A stretch of 64,000 nt of DNA from Puteibacter caeruleilacunae (GCA_005217565.1 SJCO01000019.1:1165-65164), one strand, 5' to 3'; positions 34,591 through 45,852 are shown, counted from the stretch's first letter. Notes: generated by a model not told the origin, from the sequence alone. Translations and numbers: made by a program.

Positions 34591-34878
34591 ATGTTTAAGA
34601 AGAACTTACATCGAATTATAGGAGTGATGATTATCATTTTAAACCTAGCTTGGACTGAACATTGGATTAGGCGTTTTTATTTTTATCATTACACTAATAT
34701 CTTATGGTATTTTATGTATCCCGACTGGGTATTAATTCTGAATACAATCATCGGATTGATAGGTGTATACATTGGAATTAGACTAACTAAAGGCCAACTA
34801 TCGGTTTCGAAAGCATTGACCATTGATATTGCGATGTTGGTTACGGGATTAATTATTTCTGAGTGTGTAACGATGTAA
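34591..34878 (+). CDS. Small inner-membrane protein, unknown
   Basis: A 95-residue protein counted from the ATG at 34591; ATGs at 34549 and 34585 are in frame, but add a polar leader that spoils the first helix. Two to three membrane helices: about 8-24 ('IIGVMIIILNLAW'), 46-64 ('WVLILNTIIGLIGVYIGI') and 76-92. No family is recognised. A short overlapping frame from a TTG at 34506 encodes a hydrophobic 30-mer ending near 34596, perhaps a leader peptide. It is one of a run of small plus-strand genes. Confidence 0.5.
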   Translation: MFKKNLHRIIGVMIIILNLAWTEHWIRRFYFYHYTNILWYFMYPDWVLILNTIIGLIGVYIGIRLTKGQLSVSKALTIDIAMLVTGLIISECVTM

Positions 34879-34931
34879 TTGTGATTCGATCAGGCGCTGA
34901 TACATTCAGACGCCAAAAAAACAAAACATAA

Positions 34932-35453
34932 ATGGTAAAACTGGAAATTGCAAAGAGAAATAGTAATAAAGTCATTATTTACGGATCTAGCATACTTTCA
35001 CTTATTGTGTTAGTGGCTATTATGGCAAGAGTGGATCTGTCAGAATCTGCTCTAACTGTATGCGCACTTCTTACTGTTTTTGTGTTATTAGCAATCTTTA
35101 AGATCATTCCAAACTTAGGCATACGAAGGCACACCAAAATTGGCGAGTTAATCTTAAGTGAGCATAGTATTGAAGTAAGGGATACTATTGGGCAAGGGAA
35201 ATATGATGTCAGTAAATTGAAAAATGTTAGAATCGAAATCTATGGGTACGATGGACAAAGTAGAACTGGTTCTCCCTATTCCGAAGTCCGACCTGTTGAT
35301 GGATTAGAAAATAAGTTAGTTTATTCGTATCAGGAAAGAAAGTACGAATATGAATTTTATATTGATGAAATTGTGCAGTTAGAAGAACTGAAGAAGATTG
35401 CACATGGCTGGACATTAATAAATTATCAAGTGGAGAAAGTTATAATAAGGTGA
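34932..35453 (+). CDS. Membrane protein with C-terminal PH-like domain, unknown
   Basis: A 173-residue protein with two close membrane helices (about 17-33 and 40-57, 'VIIYGSSILSLIVLVAIM', 'LTVFVLLAIFKIIPNL'). A cytosolic beta-rich domain follows ('IGELILSEHSIEVRDTIG', 'YEFYIDEIVQLEELKKIA'), the shape of bacterial PH-like domains. No specific name can be given. The layout is similar to the protein at 36584, which lies in the same run of genes. A hairpin (GGCGCTGA with TCAGACGCC) lies just upstream at about 34893-34914. Confidence 0.6.
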   Translation: MVKLEIAKRNSNKVIIYGSSILSLIVLVAIMARVDLSESALTVCALLTVFVLLAIFKIIPNLGIRRHTKIGELILSEHSIEVRDTIGQGKYDVSKLKNVRIEIYGYDGQSRTGSPYSEVRPVDGLENKLVYSYQERKYEYEFYIDEIVQLEELKKIAHGWTLINYQVEKVIIR

Positions 35454-35624
35454 TGAAACGAATATGAATCTTTTTCATTCCAAGTGTCCAGACACTATTG
35501 GGATATTTAAGTAGGCTACATATTCGTGAACTTCTAATAATTCGCTTAGCCTCATTATGGCTTAATAATATAGCACGCTATTAGTGTGTTGTTTGCTGAT
35601 TGAATTATCTGTAATGTGAATAAA

Positions 35625-36485
35625 ATGAGATGTATATTGATTTTGATACTGTCTATAGTATTTGCTTTTTGTAGAGCAGACGAACCGAGACAGAATTGGA
35701 AATTCAGAAGTAAAAACGGATTGTATGTTCTGAAATTAAGTGAATCAAAGGTTGATACTATAAAGGATGAGTATGGGACGTATCAGACTTATCGTGAACT
35801 AAAATGGGGACTTTACAATTCTATTACTAAAAAACTTAAGTATGAGTTACCTGGCCCTATTTCTCAGAGAACTGCTTATATTTCGAACAATGGTAAATAT
35901 GTTGTTGTAGTAAATGATTGGCCACCAGAACAAGCTGATGATTCACTGGAGTTGATTATGATTTATAAACACGGCGAATTGTCTAAAACATATAAACTAT
36001 CAGATCTAATGGATTGTGGTTTCAATATTTCATCATCGGTTGGTCATTTTAACTGGACTTGGGGGAAAGTTAAAGTGCGATTTGTAAATAAGCGGATTGA
36101 ATTTCAGACTACTGAGCTTGTTAGTTATAAAATCAATATAAAAAACGGGAAGATTGAGGAAAAAAAGATAAATCCTAATATAACGGATGAATCGATTCTT
36201 GTTTATGGCCAAGTATTCCGAGATGGGAAAGGAAAATACAGATTAGAGACTTGTCATTGTGTATACGGACAAATTGATGCTTCTGGTATTGTTCAGTTTA
36301 ATTCACATTTTGAATTTCATGGAGGATGGTATTACACTGTTCTAATTAATAATGGACAGGAGGTAAGAATTAAACGGGGATTTCATGATTTGCACGATTT
36401 GAAGCTAAATTCTTGTACATTTGAGTTTGAGAAACTTGGGATAGAACCTGAGTTGATGGGATTCGGAGATATAAACTGTAACTAA
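35625..36485 (+). CDS. Secreted hypothetical protein, beta-rich
   Basis: About 286 residues. I use the ATG at 35625, where the signal peptide MRCILILILSIVFAFCRA begins, over a GTG three codons earlier. The mature part is beta-rich with many aromatic residues ('NWKFRSKNGLYVLKL', 'YISNNGKYVVVVNDW', 'EFHGGWYYTVLINNG'), perhaps half of a propeller-like fold. No named family is recognised. It stands alone in the run of small genes, with the membrane protein gene about 100 bp further on. Confidence 0.6.
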   Translation: MRCILILILSIVFAFCRADEPRQNWKFRSKNGLYVLKLSESKVDTIKDEYGTYQTYRELKWGLYNSITKKLKYELPGPISQRTAYISNNGKYVVVVNDWPPEQADDSLELIMIYKHGELSKTYKLSDLMDCGFNISSSVGHFNWTWGKVKVRFVNKRIEFQTTELVSYKINIKNGKIEEKKINPNITDESILVYGQVFRDGKGKYRLETCHCVYGQIDASGIVQFNSHFEFHGGWYYTVLINNGQEVRIKRGFHDLHDLKLNSCTFEFEKLGIEPELMGFGDINCN

Positions 36486-36583
36486 CAAAATATAAACTGT
36501 AACAATTAAGGAATGTAGTATATGTCATATTGAAAAAGACAAGCTCTATATTGACAACACAAAATGAAAGAACAACACCCAAA

Positions 36584-37075
36584 ATGAAGACACTGTTTAA
36601 AGAAGAGCAAAAATTCACCCAATGGTGGTGGTATTACCTGATTTTTATTGTAATCGGTATTATCCCTACTGTCGGAATATATAAGCAATTGATACTGGGA
36701 GAAAAGTTTGGAAGTAATCCGATATCTGACGTTGGCCTCGTTATTTTCTCAGTATTGGTGTATACGATAATAGTGCTTTACTTGATGATGAAGTTGACAA
36801 CCACGATTGATGAGGATGGTATCAAGATGAGTTTCTTCCCCTTTGTGACAAAGAATATTAAATGGAGTGAGATAAAGAAGGTTGAAATTGTAGACTACGG
36901 ATTTGTTGGTGGTTGGGGGATACAGTTTTGGACAAGTTATGGAACTGTTTATAATATTAAAGGCAAAATTGGACTGGCAATTGAGCTTATGAATGGAAAG
37001 AAATTCCTAATAGGAACGCAGAAAGAAGCTGAATTGAGGAGAATCCTAAAAAAACCAGCAATAAGCAAAAGATAA
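36584..37075 (+). CDS. Membrane protein with PH-like domain (DUF6141-like)
   Basis: 163 residues from the ATG at 36584; the frame opens at a TTG 18 codons earlier, but that leader is polar. Two helices, at about 15-32 and 46-66 ('YYLIFIVIGIIPTVGIY', 'LVIFSVLVYTIIVLYLM'), are followed by a soluble domain: 'TTIDEDGIKMSFFPFV', 'IKWSEIKKVEIVDYGFVGG', 'KGKIGLAIELMNGKKFLIGT'. That series fits a bacterial PH-like domain, close to what is now called DUF6141. The role is unknown. Confidence 0.65.
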   Translation: MKTLFKEEQKFTQWWWYYLIFIVIGIIPTVGIYKQLILGEKFGSNPISDVGLVIFSVLVYTIIVLYLMMKLTTTIDEDGIKMSFFPFVTKNIKWSEIKKVEIVDYGFVGGWGIQFWTSYGTVYNIKGKIGLAIELMNGKKFLIGTQKEAELRRILKKPAISKR

Positions 37076-37161
37076 ATGTAGTGGGAGTGAGTAATTCAAT
37101 CCCAAATAAGTAGATTTAAGATTTCATAATTATCATTAAAAATAACGAAAAATAGCCGACA

Positions 37162-38580
37162 ATGAAAAGTATAATACTATTACTATTGACCTTAATAGTT
37201 AATCTTTCTTTTGGTCAAACGGAAAAAACAGTAAGCAAAGTTGTTGCGGAAAATTTTGTAAAGAATTATAATAATGATGATTTCAATGCAATATTTTCAA
37301 TGTATGCTGATGTGATGAAAGATGCACTACCATTAGAAAAAAGCACTGGATTTTTGAAAGGCCTTAAAGCTCAGGCAGGAAGTATTACTAATAGAGAATT
37401 CGTGAAATATGAAAACGGAACTTACGCTTCTTATAAAACTACATTTGAACGTGCTGTATTGGCGCTAAACATCTCAGTAGATGATAATTCAAATATAAAT
37501 GGATTATTTGTAAAACCTTTTGTTGAAGAGGTTAATACTGAAAATGTAATCAATAACCTGGCGACTAACAATGGTTTGGTGACAAAGGAACAATCTGAGA
37601 TGATATTTGAAAACACAAAGATTTATCCAAATAATACGCAGATTTCGATTGCATTAATCGATGATGGAAAAGTACGTTTTTTGGGAATAAAGAAGGACGG
37701 TGATACTATTTCAGCGATTGATAATCAAAAGAGTATATTTGAGATCGGTTCAATATCAAAAGTTTTTACATCTACGCTGCTTGCCAACGCTGTTATAGAC
37801 GAAAAAATCAAGCTAAATGATAATATCAATGGCTATTTAGAAACACCGCTTAAAGGTGATATAAAAGTGTCATTTGTTGATTTGGCAAATCATACCTCTG
37901 GACTTCCACGTTTACCTTCAAACTTAGATTTAGCGACAGTAAATCCAGCAAATCCATATAAAGAATATAAGGAGAAAGAATTAGACGAATATTTGACAAC
38001 GCAGCTGGTAATATCAAATAAAGGAGAATATCAATATTCCAATCTAGGAGCAGGATTATTAGGTTACACGTTAAGTAGGGTCGAAAAAGATACCTATGAA
38101 AACCTGCTTCAGAATAAGATATTTTCAAAATATCATATGCAAAATTCAACTGCAGATGTCAATAAGGTTAACGGGAATTTAGTAAAAGGATTGAATAGTG
38201 GTGGAGACGAGGTGCCGAATTGGGAGTTTGCAGTTTTGGCTGGTGCTGGTTCTATCGTGTCAACAGTAGAAGATTTGTCGCAATTTGCTTTGGCTCAATT
38301 CGACGCTTCAAATAAAGATCTAAAACTTACAAGAACGAAAACTTTTGAGATAAATAAAGGTATGGATATTTGCCTGGGATGGCACATCTTAAAGTCTCAA
38401 TCTGAAAATCTATGGTATTGGCATAATGGTGGTACTGGTGGATATTCATCATCAATGGTAATTGACGAAAAGTCAAAAAATGGAATAATTATTCTGTCAA
38501 ATGTCTCTGCATTCAATCCGAATAGGGGGAATATTGAAAAACTCTGTTTCGGGCTAATGAAGACTTTAGAAAAAGAGTAA
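37162..38580 (+). CDS. Beta-lactamase class C family serine hydrolase with DUF3887 domain
   Basis: A 472-residue secreted protein with signal peptide 1-19 (MKSIILLLLTLIVNLSFGQ). A DUF3887-type domain spans about residues 22-120. The class C/DD-peptidase-like domain carries the SxxK motif at Ser197-Lys200 (GSISK), the YxN motif at Tyr292-Asn294 (YSN), and an 'HNGGTGG' third motif near residue 420. All catalytic motifs are intact, so it should be an active serine esterase, peptidase or beta-lactamase. Family membership alone does not show antibiotic resistance. The DJ-1/AraC gene follows 29 bp later, probably in the same transcript. Confidence 0.88.
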   Translation: MKSIILLLLTLIVNLSFGQTEKTVSKVVAENFVKNYNNDDFNAIFSMYADVMKDALPLEKSTGFLKGLKAQAGSITNREFVKYENGTYASYKTTFERAVLALNISVDDNSNINGLFVKPFVEEVNTENVINNLATNNGLVTKEQSEMIFENTKIYPNNTQISIALIDDGKVRFLGIKKDGDTISAIDNQKSIFEIGSISKVFTSTLLANAVIDEKIKLNDNINGYLETPLKGDIKVSFVDLANHTSGLPRLPSNLDLATVNPANPYKEYKEKELDEYLTTQLVISNKGEYQYSNLGAGLLGYTLSRVEKDTYENLLQNKIFSKYHMQNSTADVNKVNGNLVKGLNSGGDEVPNWEFAVLAGAGSIVSTVEDLSQFALAQFDASNKDLKLTRTKTFEINKGMDICLGWHILKSQSENLWYWHNGGTGGYSSSMVIDEKSKNGIIILSNVSAFNPNRGNIEKLCFGLMKTLEKE

Positions 38581-38609
38581 AGCCAGGAGCAAGTAAAAGG
38601 TCAGCAATT

Positions 38610-39548
38610 ATGGAGCAGTCGATATCAACAGTATATTTTTACATTCCTAAACAGGTTACAATCCTTGATTTGACTGGTGTTTTGCAGGTGTTTGAGGAGG
38701 CAAAGAATTTAGGTTTTAATTATCATTTTGAATTTATCAGTAATGAGGGTAGTATTAGTAGTTCTGCAGGATTAGTGCTTGCCTCATTATCCGATTATAG
38801 AGCGACAAATCCTACGAAGAATGACATTATCTTTATCTCTGGATCTAGTTCCAAGCAAATAGATAAGTGTAACGAAGACCGGTCGTTTTTTGAGTGGCTA
38901 AGAAGGGCTAGTGCTAATGAAACTACCATTTGTAGTATCTGCAGTGGGGCCTACCTTTTGGCTAAATCAGGACTGCTAAATAATAAAGTGTGCACTACGC
39001 ATTGGGAGTTCATTACAAAGTTGAAAAAGGATTTTCCACTGGTTAAAATACAGGACAATACTTTATTTACTAAGTCGGACAATATTTACACCAGCGCTGG
39101 TGTGGTGACAGGTATTGATTTGGCTTTATATTTGATTGAAGAAAGGCATGGTAAACAGGTTTCTACGCAGATTGCCAAAGGATTGGTGGTTTATAAAAGA
39201 AGACATGCTTCCGACGAGCAGGAGAGTGTTTATTTGCAATGTAGAAGTCATCAGGATGAAAAGATTCATGCCATTCAGGATTGGATCATCCATAATTTAG
39301 AGAAGTCTTCCACTATTGAGGAGTTAGCAGAAATGGTACATGTTAGTCCTCGTAGTTTAACGCGCATCTTTAAAAAGCTAACGGGGATTACCATAGCGGA
39401 ATATCGCACTAACTTGCGCATTGAAAAGGCCATAAGCCTGCTCACCAATTCTGATTATAAAATAGAGCATATTGCTAATCTGTGCGGCTATAAAACATCG
39501 AAGCAGCTGCGATTAGTTCTGAAAAAGAATTCGTCAGAATTGGAGTAA
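38610..39548 (+). CDS. DJ-1/PfpI-AraC (GlxA-type) transcriptional regulator, copy 2
   Basis: A 312-residue close relative of the regulator at 24232; most positions are the same along the whole length ('VYFYIPKQVTILDLTG', 'ICSICSGAYLLAKSGLLNN', 'GVVTGIDLALYLIEERHGK'). The DJ-1/PfpI-like domain is at about 1-195 and the AraC domain at about 215-308. It follows the serine hydrolase by 29 bp, so a duplicated regulator has been placed beside a different gene. Both copies keep the cysteine of the nucleophile elbow. Signal unknown. Confidence 0.88.
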   Translation: MEQSISTVYFYIPKQVTILDLTGVLQVFEEAKNLGFNYHFEFISNEGSISSSAGLVLASLSDYRATNPTKNDIIFISGSSSKQIDKCNEDRSFFEWLRRASANETTICSICSGAYLLAKSGLLNNKVCTTHWEFITKLKKDFPLVKIQDNTLFTKSDNIYTSAGVVTGIDLALYLIEERHGKQVSTQIAKGLVVYKRRHASDEQESVYLQCRSHQDEKIHAIQDWIIHNLEKSSTIEELAEMVHVSPRSLTRIFKKLTGITIAEYRTNLRIEKAISLLTNSDYKIEHIANLCGYKTSKQLRLVLKKNSSELE

Positions 39549-42054
<2,506 letters not shown>

Positions 42055-42069
42055 TATGATTTGTCTCAA

Positions 42070-42097
42070 AAAAGGGGAAAATGAACCTTCCCCTTTT
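42070..42097 (+). terminator. Terminator after katG
   Basis: A 10-bp perfect stem (AAAAGGGGAA with TTCCCCTTTT) around an 8-base loop, followed by a T-rich but interrupted tail. Some read-through into the perR-like gene is possible. Confidence 0.6.
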
Positions 42098-42120
42098 CTC
42101 TGATTTTTAAAGACATTTAG

Positions 42121-42546
42121 ATGGAACGAACAATAGAACAAATTAGGAACAAGCTTTCAGAAAAGGGATTGAAGGTAACCCCGCAAAGAATAGCTATACT
42201 TGATGCTATTTATAGAATTGGTAGCCATCCCACTGCAGATATTATTATTGAATATATCCGTAGGAGTAATCCTAATATCGCATCAGGTACAGTATATAAA
42301 GTCCTCGATACGTTAATCGAAAATAAACTAGTAAAGCGTGTTACTACTGATAGAGATGTGATGCGTTATGATGGTAACATGGAAAAGCATCATCACCTGT
42401 ATTGCGTAGAGTGTGATGTTATTGAAGATTATGTTGATGACGAGTTAGATGAGCTACTAAAGAACTACTTCGAGAATAAAAATATTAAGGGATTTCATAT
42501 CAAAGAGTTTGTGCTGCAAATAAAGGGTACATTTAATAAATGTTGA
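42121..42546 (+). CDS. Fur/PerR family transcriptional repressor
   Basis: A 141-residue Fur-family protein, best placed in the PerR group by its position between katG and a peroxiredoxin gene. The winged helix is at 1-80 ('VTPQRIAILDAIYRIGSHPTADI' in pieces, 'SGTVYKVLDTLIENKLV'). The metal region has 'KHHHLYCVECDVIEDY' with one CxxC. The usual second CxxC (GICxxC) is 'GTFNKC', so one structural zinc cysteine is replaced by Phe and the protein ends at the other. It should respond to peroxide through metal-catalysed oxidation. The missing Cys is unusual for the subgroup. Confidence 0.88.
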   Translation: MERTIEQIRNKLSEKGLKVTPQRIAILDAIYRIGSHPTADIIIEYIRRSNPNIASGTVYKVLDTLIENKLVKRVTTDRDVMRYDGNMEKHHHLYCVECDVIEDYVDDELDELLKNYFENKNIKGFHIKEFVLQIKGTFNKC

Positions 42547-42587
42547 ATTTGAATTATAATTAACATATTTAAATAAATAGTTTAAAA

Positions 42588-43301
42588 ATGGAAGAAAACA
42601 AAGAACAACAAGTGGTAAGTTTACCAAGAATTGGTGATCCTGCACCAGAATTTAAAGCTGTTACAACGCAAGGCGATATCAACTTTCCTGCTGACTATAA
42701 AGGGAGTTGGGTCATTTTATTCAGTCACCCTGCCGATTTTACACCTGTGTGTACATCAGAATTTATGACTTTTGCAACAATGGAAGATCAATTTGCAGAA
42801 GCGAACTGTAAATTAGTCGGACTTTCTGTTGATGGTTTATACAGTCATATTGCATGGTTAAGAACTATCAAAGAAAAGATTGAGTATAAGGGCATGAAAG
42901 ATGTAGAGGTAACCTTTCCTCTTATTGAAGACATCACCATGAATGTAGCTAAAAAGTATGGTATGATTCAGCCTAATGAAGATACTACAAAAGCTGTTAG
43001 AGCAGTTTTCTTTATTGATCCTAAGGGAATTGTAAGGTCTATGATTTACTACCCACTCAGTTTAGGTAGGAACTTCGATGAGCTTTACCGTGCATTAATT
43101 GCAATGAAAGCTGCTGATGAATTTGGTGTTGCTACACCCGCCGACTGGAGACCTGGGGATGATGTTATCATTGGACCTGCAGGTTCATGTGGAACTGCAA
43201 AAGAACGAATGGAAGATAGTGATATAGACTGTAAGGATTGGTTCTTCTGTACTAAAAAACTCGACAAAGATGAAGTTCTAAGCAAAGTTTTAAAGAAGTA
43301 A
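42588..43301 (+). CDS. 1-Cys-type (Prx6) peroxiredoxin
   Basis: A 237-residue peroxiredoxin. The peroxidatic Cys55 sits in 'SHPADFTPVCTSEF'. The archaeal/bacterial Prx6-like C-terminus is present, with 'SDIDCKDWFFCTKKL', whose two cysteines are common in this subgroup. It reduces peroxides in the cytosol. It lies 41 bp downstream of the PerR-like gene with a strong terminator after it. A TTATAAT half-site in the 41-bp gap resembles half of a PerR box. Confidence 0.93.
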   Translation: MEENKEQQVVSLPRIGDPAPEFKAVTTQGDINFPADYKGSWVILFSHPADFTPVCTSEFMTFATMEDQFAEANCKLVGLSVDGLYSHIAWLRTIKEKIEYKGMKDVEVTFPLIEDITMNVAKKYGMIQPNEDTTKAVRAVFFIDPKGIVRSMIYYPLSLGRNFDELYRALIAMKAADEFGVATPADWRPGDDVIIGPAGSCGTAKERMEDSDIDCKDWFFCTKKLDKDEVLSKVLKK

Positions 43302-43320
43302 AAGAAAAATACTGAAGTTA

Positions 43321-43363
43321 AGACCGCTACTGGCAATAATTGTGCTGGTAGCGGTCTTTTTTT
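43321..43363 (+). terminator. Strong intrinsic terminator after the peroxiredoxin gene
   Basis: AGACCGCTAC (43321-43330) pairs with its exact complement at 43348-43357. Five more base pairs extend the stem inward, then six T residues follow. It ends the perR-prx transcript. Confidence 0.88.
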
Positions 43364-43377
43364 GCCCTAAAAAGAAC

Positions 43378-43424
43378 ATTGTAACATTTGTTACAATTCG
43401 CTATTGTTATACTATTTATATTTG
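43378..43424 (+). promoter_or_regulatory. CRP/FNR-type palindrome and promoter of the hemerythrin operon
   Basis: ATTGTAACA-TT-TGTTACAAT (43378-43397) is a palindrome of the CRP/FNR/HcpR class. A perfect -7 element TATATTTG lies at 43417-43424, so the start is near 43429 and the palindrome centre is at about -41.5, the classical activating position. The leader to the ATG at 43604 is about 175 bases. Confidence 0.7.
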
Positions 43425-43603
43425 TTTTAAATAAAAATAAGGAATTACAGATGTAGGCAGTCTATCATAAATACAGAAAGTATAAGTGTTTTGGATAATG
43501 AATACTACTATGCGATTACTGTAAGCTTGAAGGCCTGTAACTCATTAAAATGTTGTAATTTGTGTGAGAAATAGAAATTCGATGATATTTAAAAAATACA
43601 CAT

Positions 43604-44857
43604 ATGAGCGAATTAATTAATAACTCAAAGTATCGGAAAGAGCGATTAAAAGAACTGATCCTAAAACTACACGAAGGTGAATCGGCAGAAGTGGTAAAAC
43701 AGGAGCTTGTTGAGACGTTAAAAAGTATTCCTTATGGAGAGGTGGTTGAAGTTGAACAGGAATTGATGCAGGAAGGTCTGCCCGAAGAAGAAGTGCTAAA
43801 ACTTTGCGATGTACATGGCTCTGTATTGGAGGGTAATGTTGATTTAAGCGGTGCTAAAGATATACCTCCAGGGCATCCTGTCGATGTATTTAAAAAGGAG
43901 AATGTTGAATTAAAGATAGTTGCCGAAAAAGCACAAGGCATGCTAAAAGCTTTGGTTGCTGTAAATGAAGCAGAATTCACTAAGTTTCTATTTGGATTAC
44001 AAGCTGTTTTCAATCAGCTAATGGACGTTGATAAGCATTATCTGCGTAAAGAATATCTGTTGTTTCCGCATTTAGAACAAAATGAAATTACCGGACCTCC
44101 TAAAGTAATGTGGGGTAAGCATGATGAAATACGAGAACAACTAAAAGGCTGTATCGAGATTCTGCAAACAAGAGAGCTGACAAAAAACGACTTAGCTGAT
44201 TCTGTTGAATTACTATTTGCTCCTGCTTTACAAGCTTTGATCGATATGACACAGAAAGAGGAGGAAATTCTTTTCCCTATGAGTATGGATGTACTGACTA
44301 CCGAGGACTGGTATAGTATACACAAACAGACGCTTGAATTTGGTTTTTGTCTGTACGATCCGGATGTTGATTGGAAACCTGAAGGTATAACTGATGAAGA
44401 GGATGAAACAAGTGTTACTTCTGATGGAAGTATTCAATTACCTTCTGGTAGTTTCTCTGCAAAAGAAATAATGGCTATTCTAAACTCAGTGCCATTTGAT
44501 ATGACCTTTGTAGATAAGGACGATAAGGTTAAGTATTTCACGCAAGGGAAAGAGCGAATCTTTGTTCGCAATCGTTCTATCATTAATAGAGATGTTCGCT
44601 TATGTCATCCTCCTGGAAGTACACATATTGTTGAGAAAATATTGGAAGATTTTAAGTCAGGGATAGCTTCCCATGCTCCGTTTTGGATTCAAATGAAAGG
44701 CAAGTTTATTAAGATTGAATATTTTGCTTTACGTGGTGAAGATGGTGAATACCTTGGAACGCTTGAGGTTTCTCAGGATTTATCGGAAAACAGGGCATTA
44801 GAGGGAGAAAAACGAATTTTGGAGTATTCAAACGAAAAGAAAGAGGAAAATGGATAA
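43604..44857 (+). CDS. DUF438-hemerythrin-PAS protein
   Basis: A 417-residue soluble protein. DUF438 is at about residues 5-75. A hemerythrin-like four-helix domain (about 85-225) has the iron-ligand histidines and acids ('DKHYLRKEYLLFPHLEQ', 'MWGKHDEIREQL', 'KEEEILFPMSM'). A PAS domain is at about 290-400 ('VPFDMTFVDKDDKVKYFTQG', 'DVRLCHPPGSTHIVEKIL'). The PAS family in this architecture and the diiron site suggest O2 or NO sensing. The gene overlaps the next by eight bases. The palindrome upstream supports control by a CRP/FNR-type nitrosative- or oxygen-stress regulator. Confidence 0.9.
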   Translation: MSELINNSKYRKERLKELILKLHEGESAEVVKQELVETLKSIPYGEVVEVEQELMQEGLPEEEVLKLCDVHGSVLEGNVDLSGAKDIPPGHPVDVFKKENVELKIVAEKAQGMLKALVAVNEAEFTKFLFGLQAVFNQLMDVDKHYLRKEYLLFPHLEQNEITGPPKVMWGKHDEIREQLKGCIEILQTRELTKNDLADSVELLFAPALQALIDMTQKEEEILFPMSMDVLTTEDWYSIHKQTLEFGFCLYDPDVDWKPEGITDEEDETSVTSDGSIQLPSGSFSAKEIMAILNSVPFDMTFVDKDDKVKYFTQGKERIFVRNRSIINRDVRLCHPPGSTHIVEKILEDFKSGIASHAPFWIQMKGKFIKIEYFALRGEDGEYLGTLEVSQDLSENRALEGEKRILEYSNEKKEENG

Positions 44858-45368
44858 TTTGATAATTACACCCAAAACAAAAATATATGATTTATTGGAA
44901 GCCTATCCGCAATTAGAAGATGTTTTAATTGGAGAGGCTCCACAGTTTAAGAAACTTAAAAATCCTGTTCTTCGAAAAACCATAGCCAGGGTAACTTCTC
45001 TTGCACAAGCTGCGGTAGTTGGAGGTTTAAAGGTTGAAGAATTGATTTTAAAATTACGCAAAGAAGTTGGTCAGGAAGAGATTGCAGCTCTTGAGGCCGA
45101 AGAAGGAAAAATCAATACAGAGAAACCTGATTGGTTTGATTTATCAACGGTGGTGGAAACTCTTGATGTTCGTGAAAAACTCAACCTGGGAGAACACCCT
45201 ATACATGATGTAATGTCTGCTATAAAAAAGCTCAATGAAAATGAGATGTTAAAGGTCGTTGTGCCTTTTATTCCTGCACCAATGATTGAAAAAACTCTGA
45301 GCCTTGAATACAAGCATTGGCTAGTAGAGCAAAGCAGGGAAGAGTATTGGGTTTATTTTAAAGCCTAA
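44850..45368 (+). CDS. DUF1858-DUF2249 protein
   Basis: A 172-residue soluble protein. N-terminal DUF1858 at about residues 3-72 ('ITPKTKIYDLLEAYPQLED', 'SLAQAAVVGGLKVEELI'). C-terminal DUF2249/TusA-like domain at about 100-172 ('VRE-KLNLGEHPIHDVMSAI', 'FIPAPMIEKTLS'). DUF1858 proteins often travel with hybrid-cluster and Ric-type proteins. Its start overlaps the end of the hemerythrin gene, so the two are translated together. A role in repair of iron centres after NO exposure is inference. Confidence 0.85.
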   Translation: MDNLIITPKTKIYDLLEAYPQLEDVLIGEAPQFKKLKNPVLRKTIARVTSLAQAAVVGGLKVEELILKLRKEVGQEEIAALEAEEGKINTEKPDWFDLSTVVETLDVREKLNLGEHPIHDVMSAIKKLNENEMLKVVVPFIPAPMIEKTLSLEYKHWLVEQSREEYWVYFKA

Positions 45369-45852
45369 CAAAACGCGTTATAACGATATCTATACATTTA
45401 GCCCCATGATTTACTGATGCTATATCATGGGGTAATTATAGCCCCCTCTTTCAGGGTGCTCCTCATCTATATATGATTTTTTATTCCACTATAACTACCA
45501 CCGAATCGGTCAATAGCAATAAATGTCGCCGTAGGGCAACTTTTTACATTTTTAGGCTAAATCTAAAATTTCCTGGATATTTTGATTGAATGTAGTTTTG
45601 TATTAGTAAATTAAACAATCAAAATGTGGTTTCGTACAGTTATATATTTACACTGAAAAAGATAACAGATTGGCGCATTCATAATGGGGAGGTTGCTATT
45701 ATTTGTAAAACTGGCGAGCTGTAGAGTGATGCGGGAATTATACAATCTATTACCATCGGGTAGAACGGTATAAATAAAGAGTATTGCAGGAGTGGTTGTT
45801 TGGATTTCTAGTGTTTTAGTAATTGCGTAGGTGAAAATTTAAAATTAGTGAA
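45369..45852. other. Intergenic stretch before the GH92 gene, 484 bp
   Basis: It contains the double-hairpin repeat at 45402-45456, a second GC-rich string (GCCGTAGGGC, about 45527) reminiscent of such elements, and a -7 match (TAGTTTTG, 45593-45600) about 250 bp upstream of the GH92 start. No ORF. Confidence 0.4.
45402..45456. repeat. Double-hairpin palindromic repeat, second copy
   Basis: CCCCATGAT (45402-45410) pairs perfectly with ATCATGGGG (45424-45432). Then CCCT (45444-45447) pairs with AGGG (45453-45456). The layout matches 28995-29048 although the bases differ, so the family relation is tentative. Confidence 0.45.

Noticed and set aside
34506-34596. 30-codon hydrophobic frame overlapping the small membrane protein gene
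   Set aside because: TTG start only and no ribosome site; mentioned as a possible leader, not listed as a gene.
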